Origin: Brucella daejeonensis
GTDB taxonomy: Bacteria; Pseudomonadota; Alphaproteobacteria; Rhizobiales; Rhizobiaceae
Assembly: GCF_014199265.1 (NCBI RefSeq)
Contig: NZ_JACIJG010000004.1
Location: forward strand, 248,001 to 312,000
Direction of reading: 5' to 3'
Length of the DNA: 64,000 bases
Below the pieces are notes generated by a model, which was given only the letters and a program-made list of their open reading frames with translations, searched no databases and had not been told where the DNA came from. Numbering within the stretch: position 1 is the stretch's first letter; every line of letters begins with the position of its first letter. Positions 1 to 9,474 of the stretch are shown here, one piece after another. Both the position numbers and the translations under genes were made by a program.

Positions 1-62
1 GGCGGGGGCGCTATATCGGTGATTTCAAGGCGGCGGTCATCGAGAAGCTGCAAGGCGCGCAT
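1..62 (-). CDS. Zinc-type alcohol dehydrogenase family protein, N-terminus only
   Basis: Only the first 20 or so codons are in the window; the gene runs off the left edge. The ATG (60-62) follows an AGGAAG ribosome binding site, and the peptide begins MRALQLLDDRRLEITDIAPP, the usual first beta strand and proline turn of medium-chain zinc alcohol dehydrogenases. In rhizobial acpXL clusters an alcohol dehydrogenase-like gene follows the two ketosynthase genes and precedes the lpxXL acyltransferase, so position supports the call. The family assignment rests on a short peptide plus context. Confidence 0.5.
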   Translation of the reverse strand, partial: MRALQLLDDRRLEITDIAPP

Positions 63-81
63 TGGCTCTTCCTTTCATGGC

Positions 82-115
82 ATGATCCCGGACAGGGTTC
101 GCCATCCGGGATCAT
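82..115. terminator. Inverted repeat between ketosynthase and dehydrogenase genes
   Basis: Two perfect 11-base arms (82-92 and 105-115, core GATCCCGGA/TCCGGGATC) enclose a 12-base loop. No U-tract follows on the minus strand, so full termination is unlikely; attenuation, an mRNA-processing site or a small intergenic repeat are all possible. Confidence 0.4.
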
Positions 116-143
116 CAGGAAAATTAAATAAGTGTCGGACGGA

Positions 144-1421
<1,278 letters not shown>

Positions 1422-1422
1422 C

Positions 1423-2604
1423 TTATGCTCTCACCAGCTTTGCAGCACCTTCGGCGCGGGTAGCTCCAACCGTTGTGACGATGGCTTCGCTGATTGCGCC
1501 GCCAGCGGCTTTCTCCGATGCGTCGAGCGGTGCGAAAGCTTCGCCCTTCGATACCGAAATGGCGGCCAGCGCCAGCGCCAGCGGGAACTGTGCTTCGCGC
1601 ATATGGCCGGTCAGGCCTGAAATGCCGCGATAGGCAGCGGAGATGCCGTCAAGCGCCGATTTCTCGGCTGCTGTCGCTTCATGCGCGCCTGATGCGCCAG
1701 AAACGATGTAAGTTGCTTCCTTGCCGCCATTCACGGTCAGAACCAGATCGCGAACGGTTTTCGCAAGGTCGTCCTGATCGCGGCGGATCTGGGCGCTTTC
1801 GATGCCGGTAATTTCGGCATAGGCGCGCGCGGCGCGCTTTTGCGCATGATCGGCATTTTCCAGCACGAGAAACACGCCGCCCGAACCGGAAACCATACCG
1901 CCGCCAGCCGAACCCTGCCGCTGCCACAGTGGCGCCCAGCCGTCATGCTTGAGCAGGCCGCCCAGTTCGTGACCGAGAATCATGTCGAAATGTTCGGCAT
2001 TGTAGGAGCCGCCCACCAGCGCATGGGTGCTCTGGCCGGAGCGGATACGGGCCGCAGCCGTCTCGACGGCTGAAATGCCGGAGCCTTCTTCGCCCATGAA
2101 GGTGCGCGATGAGCCGGTCACCTTGTGCACGATGGAAATATTGCCTGCGAGCAGGTTGGAAAGCTGGGCCAGAAACAGTGTCGGACGCAGTTCGGTGGAG
2201 AGTTTTTCGTTCAGCATCACGCCGCGATCGTTTCGCGTGCGGCCTTCTTCGAGAATCTGCATATCGACGGTGATGTCGCGTTCGCCGCCGCCTGCACCCA
2301 CGATCATGTCCATGGTCGCGCAAAGCGTTTCGTCGTCCTTTATGCCCGCATCCTGCAAGGCAAGACCGGCAGCATAGGTGCCAAGCCGCTGCCAGGTCTC
2401 CATCTGGCGCTGGTCGCCGCGCTTGGGAATTTGCAGGCTCCAGTCCACTTCACCGATCGGGTGAACGGTGTAGGGCGCAAAGGCTTGCGCTTCGAGGCGC
2501 GGCTGCGCGCCAGCCCCTGAAAGGGCGTTCCAGTGCGCATCGCTCCCTTCGCCGAGCGAAGAAAGAATGCCGATACCGGTGATGACGACTTTATTGTTCT
2601 GCAT
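1423..2604 (-). CDS. fabF2XL: Ketosynthase-like protein lacking catalytic Cys, acpXL cluster
   Basis: A 393-residue thiolase-fold protein of the beta-ketoacyl synthase family. The nucleophile motif is degenerate: where the partner has TACAS this protein has TGSS (residues 163-166), so Ser replaces Cys. The NAHGT His motif reads SGASG (302-306); only His334 in LTGHM is kept. It cannot be an ordinary condensing enzyme and resembles the chain-length-factor (KS-beta) subunits of type II polyketide synthases. It lies directly upstream of the intact ketosynthase, fitting an alpha/beta pair that sets chain length. Its start overlaps the end of a short open frame. Corresponds by position to fabF2XL of rhizobia. 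Confidence 0.8.
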   Translation of the reverse strand: MQNNKVVITGIGILSSLGEGSDAHWNALSGAGAQPRLEAQAFAPYTVHPIGEVDWSLQIPKRGDQRQMETWQRLGTYAAGLALQDAGIKDDETLCATMDMIVGAGGGERDITVDMQILEEGRTRNDRGVMLNEKLSTELRPTLFLAQLSNLLAGNISIVHKVTGSSRTFMGEEGSGISAVETAAARIRSGQSTHALVGGSYNAEHFDMILGHELGGLLKHDGWAPLWQRQGSAGGGMVSGSGGVFLVLENADHAQKRAARAYAEITGIESAQIRRDQDDLAKTVRDLVLTVNGGKEATYIVSGASGAHEATAAEKSALDGISAAYRGISGLTGHMREAQFPLALALAAISVSKGEAFAPLDASEKAAGGAISEAIVTTVGATRAEGAAKLVRA

Positions 2605-2703
2605 GAGTTGCGTTCTGCCCGTGCTGGTGAAACCGCTCCAGAAACGGCATCAGGGCGAACATTTCTGCCCACCCTTGAATACCGTCATATTGTGCGCCCT
2701 GGC

Positions 2704-2985
2704 TCAGGCCTTCTTGGCTGCAACCAGTTCGTCGATCTTGGCGCAGAGATTCTTCAGAACGAAATATTCTTCCGTCGGAACCTTGCCTTCGTTCACTTCC
2801 TGCGTCCACTGTTCAAGCGGAATCTTGATGCCGAAAGCCTTGTCGATAGCGAAAACGATGTCGAGGAAGTCGAGGCTGTCAATGCCCAGATCGTCGATGG
2901 TGTGGCTATCCGGCGTGATGGTGTCACGGTCGATTTCACTGGTTTCGGCGATAATGTCGGCGACTTTGTCAAAAGTAGAGGACAA
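2704..2985 (-). CDS. acpXL: Specialised acyl carrier protein AcpXL
   Basis: A 93-residue acidic carrier protein. Ser37 in [13 protein letters not shown] is the expected 4'-phosphopantetheine attachment site. The protein closely resembles rhizobial AcpXL, which carries the very-long-chain acyl group during lipid A synthesis; the neighbouring ketosynthase pair supports this over a housekeeping AcpP. It is the first gene of the minus-strand cluster, and its promoter must lie in the 323-base gap to its right. A fabZ-like dehydratase usually follows acpXL in rhizobia, but here only 99 bases separate its stop from the next ketosynthase-like start. Confidence 0.93.
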   Translation of the reverse strand: MSSTFDKVADIIAETSEIDRDTITPDSHTIDDLGIDSLDFLDIVFAIDKAFGIKIPLEQWTQEVNEGKVPTEEYFVLKNLCAKIDELVAAKKA

Positions 2986-3308
2986 GTTTCGATTCCTTTA
3001 TTTCTGGCGATGCCGCGCGTGGCGAACATCTGACTATCTGCGCGTATCTAGCGTTTTTCCGGCGTAAGGGAAAGTCATATTGCTTTCAAAATCACCGTGG
3101 ATTGATAGCGCATATAAGGTACACAACCGGAAAAGCGCAACACAAAGACAATCGCAATTTCTTGAAACCTGACCAGATTGATGGTTCAGCCGTGTCGGGC
3201 AGAAAGATTGGCAGGCGGTCGGTTCGGGCTGTCAAGCCTCTTGCCACCTGCACTTCGTTGCGGCTTGATGCGGGTAAATCAATCATCCTTGATGAGAGGC
3301 GGTAAAAG
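2986..3308. other. Intergenic region between acpXL and galM (divergent)
   Basis: A 323-base gap holding the start regions of both divergent genes. No convincing ORF, tRNA or strong terminator is seen. The acpXL leader occupies the left part. I could not place promoters with confidence. Confidence 0.5.
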
Positions 3309-4331
3309 GTGACTTCGGATATTTTCGGGACAACGCCGGACGGGCAGGCGGTGCATCGGCTGACCATTGCCAATGGGGGGCTTACGGCCAAAATCATCAC
3401 CTGGGGCGCGGCCATTCAGGATCTTCGGATCGAGGGGCATGAAGCGCCTCTTGTCATCGGCTATCGGGACTTTGCCGATTATCCGGCGCATTCCCCGCAT
3501 CTGGGGGCGATTGCGGGGCGGTCGGCCAACCGCATCAGGGATGCGCGCTTTGTGCTCGATGGCGAGACCTATGCGGTGGAGCCGAATTATCTGGGACGTC
3601 ACAATCTTCATGGCGGCAGCAAGGGGCTGGGCAACCGCGTCTGGAAAATTACCGGCACAGGTCCCGATTTCGTAACGCTTGCCACGGTGGCCGCGGACGG
3701 CGAAATGGGTTTCCCCGGCAATCTGAACGTGAGCTGCACCTATATGCTCAACGCTGACGGAACGCTCATCGTCCGGCTTGAGGCCGTGACGGACAAGCCG
3801 ACCGTCTGCAATCTCCTTCACCATAGCTATTTCAATCTCGATGATGGCGGCGAAGGCGATATTCTCGACCATCTCCTGAAAATCGATGCCGACGCTTATA
3901 TGCCGGTCGATGAGGCGCTTATCCCCGACGGGCGGATTCTTCCCGTCACTGGCACGCCATATGATTTTCGTGAATTCCGTCCGATTCGTTTCGAGGAAAA
4001 CGGCGAGCAGGTGCAGTATGACAGCAATTTCTGTCTGGCTGCGGCACGCGGGCCTCTGCGTCCGTGCGCTTCTGTCAAGGGAGCAAAGTCCGGCATCAGA
4101 ATGGATGTTTCAACCACCGAGCCGGGTCTCCAGTTCTATGCCGGAAACACCATGGCCAGCGATTGCATCGGCCTGACCGGCAAACCCTATGGCAAACATG
4201 CCGGATTTTGTCTGGAGCCGCAAATGTGGCCGGGGTCGCTCGAATATCCATATTTTCCGCAAGCGATATTGCGTCCGGGCGAAATTTACGCCCAGACCAC
4301 TCATTTCACGTTCACGCGTGAGCGGGATTGA
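3309..4331 (+). CDS. galM: Aldose 1-epimerase (galactose mutarotase)
   Basis: A 340-residue protein with the GalM fold. It interconverts alpha and beta anomers of galactose or glucose in the cytoplasm. Visible motifs are GRSANRI (70-76), HNLHGG (98-103), LLHHSYFNL (169-177, with the putative catalytic acid His172) and CLEPQMWPGS near the C-terminus, carrying the likely catalytic base Glu. The start is a GTG at 3309. The gene converges with kdgK, the two stop codons being only about 13 bases apart, so the pair may serve sugar or sugar-acid catabolism. Confidence 0.9.
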   Translation: MTSDIFGTTPDGQAVHRLTIANGGLTAKIITWGAAIQDLRIEGHEAPLVIGYRDFADYPAHSPHLGAIAGRSANRIRDARFVLDGETYAVEPNYLGRHNLHGGSKGLGNRVWKITGTGPDFVTLATVAADGEMGFPGNLNVSCTYMLNADGTLIVRLEAVTDKPTVCNLLHHSYFNLDDGGEGDILDHLLKIDADAYMPVDEALIPDGRILPVTGTPYDFREFRPIRFEENGEQVQYDSNFCLAAARGPLRPCASVKGAKSGIRMDVSTTEPGLQFYAGNTMASDCIGLTGKPYGKHAGFCLEPQMWPGSLEYPYFPQAILRPGEIYAQTTHFTFTRERD

Positions 4332-4344
4332 ATGCCGATTGGTC

Positions 4345-5262
4345 CTAACCGGTAAAGGCGGCGCGCGCGGTCTCCATGGGGGCAAGCGCGCCGCGAATCT
4401 CGACGACGCGCGCAGCGACCTGATGCGCCTTCCTGGCGGCTTCGACCGGCGCCAGTCCGCTGAGCCGGGCAGCGAGATAGGCGCCGTTGAAACTGTCGCC
4501 GGCGCCGGTTGTGTCCACCGGCTGCGCGACGACCGACGGGACAAACGTCCGTTCAGCATCCACAACGACCAGAGCGGGTTCGGTTCCGTCCTTGACCACG
4601 ATTTCGCCGACGCCCAGCGACGCCAGACGATCCGCGCAGGCGCTTGCGTTCTCGTCTCCGAAAAGCGCCTGTTCGTCCGGGAATGTGGGGAGTGCGATAT
4701 CCGCGATGCTCATTGCCTCGCTGATCGTTCCCTGGGCGGCTTTCCGATCGGGCCAGAGCTGGTGCCGGAAATTGGGATCGAACGCGATTCGCGACCCGGC
4801 GGCGCGGCATTGCCGCAGGACATCGAAAAAGGTTTCCCGATGTTCCGGGAATATGATGGCGACCGAAATGCCCGAAAAATAGATGATGTCGCGACCGGCC
4901 AGACTTTTTTCCAGCGCCTGCCTGTCGCTGGCAAGGCGGCGGGCGGCGGCGTCGTTGCGCCAATAGGTAAAGGAGCGTTCGGCCCCGTTCAGCGTGATTG
5001 CATAGAGACCCGGATGCTGCCCGGCGATGATGGGGCTATGGGCGATGCCGATGCCGTTGGACGTCAGGAACACGCGCTGCTTCTGGGAAAAGCTGTCTTC
5101 GCCGAAGGCCGTCACATATTCCACAGGATAGGATTTGTCCGTCAGCGCCCGCATGTACCAGGCGGTGTTCAGCGTATCGCCCGCAAAGCCCATGCGCCAT
5201 TGATCGCCTTCATTGCCCGAAAGCTCGATCATGCACTCGCCGATAGATGCAAAACCGCTCAT
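4345..5262 (-). CDS. kdgK: 2-dehydro-3-deoxygluconokinase (PfkB/ribokinase family)
   Basis: A 305-residue sugar kinase predicted to phosphorylate 2-keto-3-deoxygluconate with ATP, feeding KDPG into the Entner-Doudoroff aldolase step. N-terminal PfkB sequence GFAGDTLNTA (25-34) and C-terminal DTTGAGDSFNGAY (from 250) are present, with Asp256 as catalytic base; FDPNFR (161-166) is typical of KDG kinases. A single-gene transcription unit is likely, with its promoter in the gap to the right, where an 8-base inverted repeat sits 35 bases upstream of the start. Other PfkB sugar kinases are the main alternative. Confidence 0.85.
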   Translation of the reverse strand: MSGFASIGECMIELSGNEGDQWRMGFAGDTLNTAWYMRALTDKSYPVEYVTAFGEDSFSQKQRVFLTSNGIGIAHSPIIAGQHPGLYAITLNGAERSFTYWRNDAAARRLASDRQALEKSLAGRDIIYFSGISVAIIFPEHRETFFDVLRQCRAAGSRIAFDPNFRHQLWPDRKAAQGTISEAMSIADIALPTFPDEQALFGDENASACADRLASLGVGEIVVKDGTEPALVVVDAERTFVPSVVAQPVDTTGAGDSFNGAYLAARLSGLAPVEAARKAHQVAARVVEIRGALAPMETARAAFTG

Positions 5263-5296
5263 CTCTGTCTCCTTGCTGTGATGGCGCTACGCCTAT

Positions 5297-5323
5297 ACCA
5301 ATTTGCTGCTATGTAAAATTGGT
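5297..5323. promoter_or_regulatory. Putative operator upstream of kdgK
   Basis: Perfect inverted repeat ACCAATTT (5297-5304) and AAATTGGT (5316-5323) with an 11-base spacer, 35 bases upstream of the kdgK start. The half-sites resemble those of GntR-family sugar-acid regulators (the AAATTGGT/ACCAATTT words of UxuR/ExuR-type sites), though in opposite order. A role in sugar-acid control of kdgK is inference. Confidence 0.45.
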
Positions 5324-5495
5324 TTGTCGATGATACGGTGACTGTCACCCTGCCTTTATCGAGTTGCCACATTCATTGTGTAAGCATCCGCCGACCGCAT
5401 CGATCTCAAGGTTGCGACTTATGGCGCACGATGCATTAACTGATATTTTGGAGTTCCGCTGACGTCGTGTAGCGAACCTCAGCCAAGGATTTGAC

Positions 5496-6227
5496 ATGCG
5501 TTATGCGATTTATTTCACCCCGCCGTCCAACGATGCACTTCTGAAGGTCGCGGCAAACTGGCTTGGCCGCAGCGCCTTCAGCGGCGAAGCGGTGAAAATG
5601 CCTGCGATTCGCTCTCTTGCGACCGATGAAGTCGCCCGACTGACGGAAGAGCCGCGCCGTTACGGTTTTCACGCGACGATGAAGGCGCCGTTCCGTCTGG
5701 ATGAAAAACATTCCGAAAGCGACCTCCTGTCGGCATTGATGCATTTTTCGTCATCGGCTGCGCCTGTTGTCATTCCCCGGCTCAAGCTTCATGCGCTCGG
5801 CCCGTTTTTCGCTCTCGTGCCGGACGAACCGGTTGCGGCGTTGAACCAATTGGCGAACGACGTCGTCGTTGCCTTCGACCGGTTTCGCGCACCGCTCAGC
5901 GAAGTGGAAATTGCAAGGCGACGGCCGGAACGTCTCAGCGAGGCGCAGCGTCACAATGTCGAGCGCTGGGGTTATCCCTATGTTTTCGAGGAATTCCGCT
6001 TTCATATGACGCTGACCGGGCCGGTGGAGGAAAAAGATCGCGCTCGCGTGGAGAGAACGCTGGACGAATTTTTCACGCCGCTTCTGGACGATGCAGTCGA
6101 GGTCGCCAATCTTGCCCTGTTCGTGGAACCGGAGCGGGGCGCTCCATTCGAAATTCACTCGCTGCATCCGCTGACGGGCGGCAAGATGACATCGGGACGG
6201 ACCTCACGAGCGGTCGGGAGGCCTTGA
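5496..6227 (+). CDS. DUF1045 protein (phosphonate-operon-associated 2H phosphoesterase-like)
   Basis: A 243-residue protein of the DUF1045 family found in alphaproteobacterial phn operons. Two HxT signatures, HAT (59-61) in YGFHATMKAP and HMT (170-172) in FRFHMTLTGP, mark the 2H phosphoesterase fold, which acts on cyclic phosphates or 2'-5' linked nucleotides. The gene ends 3 bases before phnM, so the two form an operon. A role with ribose phosphonate or cyclic phosphate intermediates of C-P lyase metabolism is likely but not proven for the family. Confidence 0.82.
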   Translation: MRYAIYFTPPSNDALLKVAANWLGRSAFSGEAVKMPAIRSLATDEVARLTEEPRRYGFHATMKAPFRLDEKHSESDLLSALMHFSSSAAPVVIPRLKLHALGPFFALVPDEPVAALNQLANDVVVAFDRFRAPLSEVEIARRRPERLSEAQRHNVERWGYPYVFEEFRFHMTLTGPVEEKDRARVERTLDEFFTPLLDDAVEVANLALFVEPERGAPFEIHSLHPLTGGKMTSGRTSRAVGRP

Positions 6228-6230
6228 GCG

Positions 6231-7370
6231 ATGGCGAATGAAACCATCCTGCGCAATGCCCGCATCGTGCTGCCCGACGAAGTGGTTCCAGGATCGCTGA
6301 AACTGGTGGACGGCAGGATTGCCGATATTTCTACCGGTTCCTCCGCTTTCGGCGAGGACATGGAGGGCGATTTCCTGACGCCGGGGCTGGTCGAACTGCA
6401 TACGGATCATCTCGAAGGGCATTATGCGCCGCGTCCGAAAGTGCGCTGGAACCCCATCGCCGCAGTACAGGCGCATGACGCGCAGATCGCCGCGTCGGGC
6501 ATTACGACCGTTTTCGACGCATTGCGTATCGGTTTCGACGACGATGCGGAAACCGGCATCGACGATATGACCAAGCTTTCGACGGCGATTGCACAAGGTC
6601 GCGATGCGGGCCGGTTGCGCGCCGACCATTTCCTGCATCTGCGCTGCGAGGTCTCCGCACCGGATTGTCTTCCGGCCTTCGAGCAATTCGGCGACCGGCC
6701 GCTGGTCCGGCTGGTGTCGCTGATGGATCATGCGCCGGGGCAGCGGCAATTCATGGATATCGAGAGTTACAAGACTTATTTCATCCGCAAGTTGAAGCTA
6801 ACCGAGGAAGAGTTCCGGCTTTACTGCGAGAAGCGCATGGGGCAGTCGCAGCAATATTCCGCTCCGACCCGCAAGGCTATCGCGGAGCAATGCCATGCGC
6901 GCGGCGTCATTCTGGCAAGCCACGACGATGCGACCGAAGACCATGTCGCGGAAGCGCGGGAGCAGGGGATCAGGGTGGCTGAATTCCCGACGACGCATGT
7001 TGCGGCACGCGCGTCGAAGGCAAATGGCATGTCGGTGCTCATGGGGGCGCCGAATGTCGTGCGCGGCGGGTCGCATTCAGGCAATGTGTCGGCCCGCGAA
7101 CTGGCGGAAGCCGGAAATCTCGATATCATCTCGTCGGATTATATTCCGGCGAGCCTGATGCAGTCGGCGTTTTTCCTCACGGATGTGGTGGAGAACATTT
7201 CGCTGCCTCAGGCCATCCGTCTGGTTTCCGCCAACCCGGCTGAAGCTGTGGGACTGAAGGATCGCGGCGAGATCGTCGAAGGCAAGCGCGCCGATCTGGT
7301 GCGCGTGCAGGTCGCCGATCACATTCCTGTCATCCGTACCGTGTGGCGGGAAGGGCGGCGGGTTATCTGA
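6231..7370 (+). CDS. phnM: Alpha-D-ribose 1-methylphosphonate 5-triphosphate diphosphatase
   Basis: A 379-residue amidohydrolase-fold enzyme of the C-P lyase pathway. It hydrolyses ribose 1-(methylphosphonate) 5-triphosphate to the monophosphate and pyrophosphate before C-P bond cleavage. Metal-binding motifs are HTDH (57-60), HLR (136-138), LMDHAPGQRQF (from 164) and LASHDD (228-233), all matching PhnM. It sits immediately behind the DUF1045 gene. The rest of the phn set (phnG-L, transporters) is not in this window, so the pair must work with a cluster elsewhere. Confidence 0.92.
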   Translation: MANETILRNARIVLPDEVVPGSLKLVDGRIADISTGSSAFGEDMEGDFLTPGLVELHTDHLEGHYAPRPKVRWNPIAAVQAHDAQIAASGITTVFDALRIGFDDDAETGIDDMTKLSTAIAQGRDAGRLRADHFLHLRCEVSAPDCLPAFEQFGDRPLVRLVSLMDHAPGQRQFMDIESYKTYFIRKLKLTEEEFRLYCEKRMGQSQQYSAPTRKAIAEQCHARGVILASHDDATEDHVAEAREQGIRVAEFPTTHVAARASKANGMSVLMGAPNVVRGGSHSGNVSARELAEAGNLDIISSDYIPASLMQSAFFLTDVVENISLPQAIRLVSANPAEAVGLKDRGEIVEGKRADLVRVQVADHIPVIRTVWREGRRVI

Positions 7371-7397
7371 CCTGCCGTCTGCCTTGTTCTGCCCTGA

Positions 7398-8081
7398 TCA
7401 CCCCACCGACATCGGCGTCGCGTGCTCCAGACGGAGCTTTCCACTCTCCGAAATGCTGAGTTGCAGCGACCGGTAGCTTTCGATGCTGTGGTGGGATGTC
7501 TGCGGCGAGTGCGGATGCGTTGCCGTCACCACCACGACACGGGCTCCCGCCGTTTCTCCAGCAACGATACCGGCTGGCGCGTCTTCGAAGACCAGACAGT
7601 CATGCGGGTCGAAACCCAATCGTCTTGCACCGAGCTGAAAGCATTCGGGGCTGGGCTTTCCGCGCTCTACATCCTCCGCCGATACGATGGTTGCGGGCAT
7701 TGGAAGGCCAGCCGCGGCGATACGGCGCCGCGCAAGCTCCAGCGGTGCCGAGGTCACGATTGCCCACCGCTCTTCCGGCAGCGATTTCAGGAATTCGCCT
7801 GCGCCTTCGATGGGGGCAATGCCTTCCAGGTCGGCCATTTCAGCCTGCATCAGGATTTTGGCTTCGCGGACGGGGTCCACGCCCGGAAGCGCCAGCCTGC
7901 GGACGGTTTCGACGGCGCGCACCCCATGGATCGTGGGCAGGAATGTCACCGGATCGATACCGTGTTGCTTCGCCCATTCGGCCCATACGCGTTCCGTCGC
8001 TTCGATGGAGCTTAAAATCGTGCCGTCCATATCGAAGAGGAACGCGTCGAATGATTTGCCGAAGGGGGAGAAGGAGGTCAC
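7398..8081 (-). CDS. HAD-superfamily phosphatase (sugar-phosphatase type)
   Basis: A 227-residue haloacid dehalogenase-like hydrolase. Motif I FDMDGTIL has nucleophile Asp17 and Asp19; motif II is VTSAP (109-113), motif III has Lys142 in RGKPSPECF, and motif IV is VFEDAPAG (164-171). The cap between motifs I and II is small and helical (subclass I), as in yeast glycerol-3-phosphatase, 2-deoxyglucose-6-phosphatase and beta-phosphoglucomutase. Substrate cannot be told from sequence. It converges with phnM across 27 bases without an obvious terminator. Confidence 0.8.
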   Translation of the reverse strand: MTSFSPFGKSFDAFLFDMDGTILSSIEATERVWAEWAKQHGIDPVTFLPTIHGVRAVETVRRLALPGVDPVREAKILMQAEMADLEGIAPIEGAGEFLKSLPEERWAIVTSAPLELARRRIAAAGLPMPATIVSAEDVERGKPSPECFQLGARRLGFDPHDCLVFEDAPAGIVAGETAGARVVVVTATHPHSPQTSHHSIESYRSLQLSISESGKLRLEHATPMSVG

Positions 8082-8365
8082 GCCGGATTTCCTTGAATTG
8101 CAGGGATGAGAATCGGAAAGACGTTTCTGCTGTGATCATAGTATGTTCTGGCGAAGAAGACAGTGTATCGTCGTCACGAAACGACGTATCGCCTGCATGA
8201 GAAGCGTGAAAATTCAGTCTGAAATATTATATTGATGTGAAAGGTGCCGATCATACCGGAACTTGATCGTTGCTTTCATTTGTGGCTTTTTGCGCCGTTC
8301 CGGGACCTGGCGAGTATTGAACCGGGCGACAGTGACAGAATCGCATTCTCAGGATTGTTCTTTAA

Positions 8366-9379
8366 ATGACTGAAACAAAAGAAAAAAGCAGAAACTATCC
8401 GGGGATTCGTTTTGCCGTTGCTCCCATGATCGACTGGTCGGACAGACATTGCCGTTATCTTCACAGGCTGTTTTCGAAACGGGCGCTTCTCTATACCGAA
8501 ATGGTGGTGGCGGATGCCGTTATCCATGGGCCGCGTGACCGCCTGCTGGGTTTTGATGCGATGGAACACCCGGTTGCCCTGCAACTGGGGGGCTCCGATC
8601 CGGCAAAGCTGAAGGAAGCCGCGAAGATCGGCGCGGACTACGGCTATGACGAGATCAATCTCAATGTCGGCTGTCCATCAGATCGTGTTCAATCGGGCAC
8701 GTTCGGCGCCTGCCTGATGCAGACACCCGACATTGTCGCCCGATGCGTTGCCGCGATGAAGGAAGCGGTTTCCGTTCCGGTCACGGTCAAATGCCGTATC
8801 GGCGTGGACGATCAGGACACGGAAACCGCTTTGGATAATGTGGCCGACATGACGCTCGACGCCGGGGCGGACGCGCTCTGGGTCCATGCCCGCAAGGCGT
8901 GGCTCAAGGGGCTGTCCCCCAAGGAGAACCGGGAAATACCACCGCTCGACTATGATCGCGTTTACCGCCTCAAGGAGCGTTTGGGCGGTGTTTTCGTGGG
9001 GATCAACGGCGGCATCGCAACACTGGACGAGGCCGCGCAGCATTTGCAGGCCGTCGATGCGGTGATGCTCGGTCGCGCAGCTTATCACAACCCGGAATTG
9101 TTGGGCGATGTGGATGCCCGTCTTTATGAGGACGGCCGACCGTCGGTCGCGATGGATGCCATCATCGATGCAATGAGTGCGTATATTGACCGGCATATCG
9201 CTGCGGGCGGCAGGCTTTCGCACGTAACCCGCCATATGGTCGGGCTTTTCACCGGGCAGCCCGGCGCGCGCCGCTGGCGGCAGATACTTTCCACCGACGC
9301 GACGAAGCCGGGCGCAACCAGCGAAGTGCTGCGCCAGGCTTATGCCGCCGTCACGGAAGCACGCGCCGAAGCGGCCTAG
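8366..9379 (+). CDS. dusA: tRNA-dihydrouridine(20/20a) synthase
   Basis: A 337-residue FMN-dependent reductase that makes dihydrouridine in the tRNA D-loop. TIM-barrel motifs are VAPMIDWSDRHCR (18-30), TEMV (44-47), ALQLGGSDP (71-79), NLNVGCPSDRVQSG (from 98; catalytic Cys103), VKCRIG, VHARKAWLKGLSPKENR and GINGGI. The KGLSPKENR segment is characteristic of DusA rather than DusB or DusC. It appears to be monocistronic. Its stop codon TAG is fused to the left end of a repeat element. Confidence 0.93.
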   Translation: MTETKEKSRNYPGIRFAVAPMIDWSDRHCRYLHRLFSKRALLYTEMVVADAVIHGPRDRLLGFDAMEHPVALQLGGSDPAKLKEAAKIGADYGYDEINLNVGCPSDRVQSGTFGACLMQTPDIVARCVAAMKEAVSVPVTVKCRIGVDDQDTETALDNVADMTLDAGADALWVHARKAWLKGLSPKENREIPPLDYDRVYRLKERLGGVFVGINGGIATLDEAAQHLQAVDAVMLGRAAYHNPELLGDVDARLYEDGRPSVAMDAIIDAMSAYIDRHIAAGGRLSHVTRHMVGLFTGQPGARRWRQILSTDATKPGATSEVLRQAYAAVTEARAEAA

Positions 9380-9474
9380 AGTGCGTTTCGATTGGATCAG
9401 GTATACGATCTATCTATTTGTTTTAAAAAGAATATTTCCCGAAAACTGTTTCACACTTTCGGGGCGTGTTCTAA
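9378..9474. repeat. Rhizobiales-type intergenic palindromic repeat, ~97 bp
   Basis: The interval between the convergent dusA and aspartic protease genes begins AGAGTGCGTTTCGATTGGAT, contains CCCGAAAACTG...CTTTCGGGG and ends GTGTTCTAA. This is the layout of the AGAGCGC...GCGCTCTAA repeats scattered between Brucella/Ochrobactrum genes; a shorter relative lies at 54001-54041. The inner CCCGAAA/TTTCGGG arms form a hairpin that may also end transcription of both genes. Confidence 0.6.
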
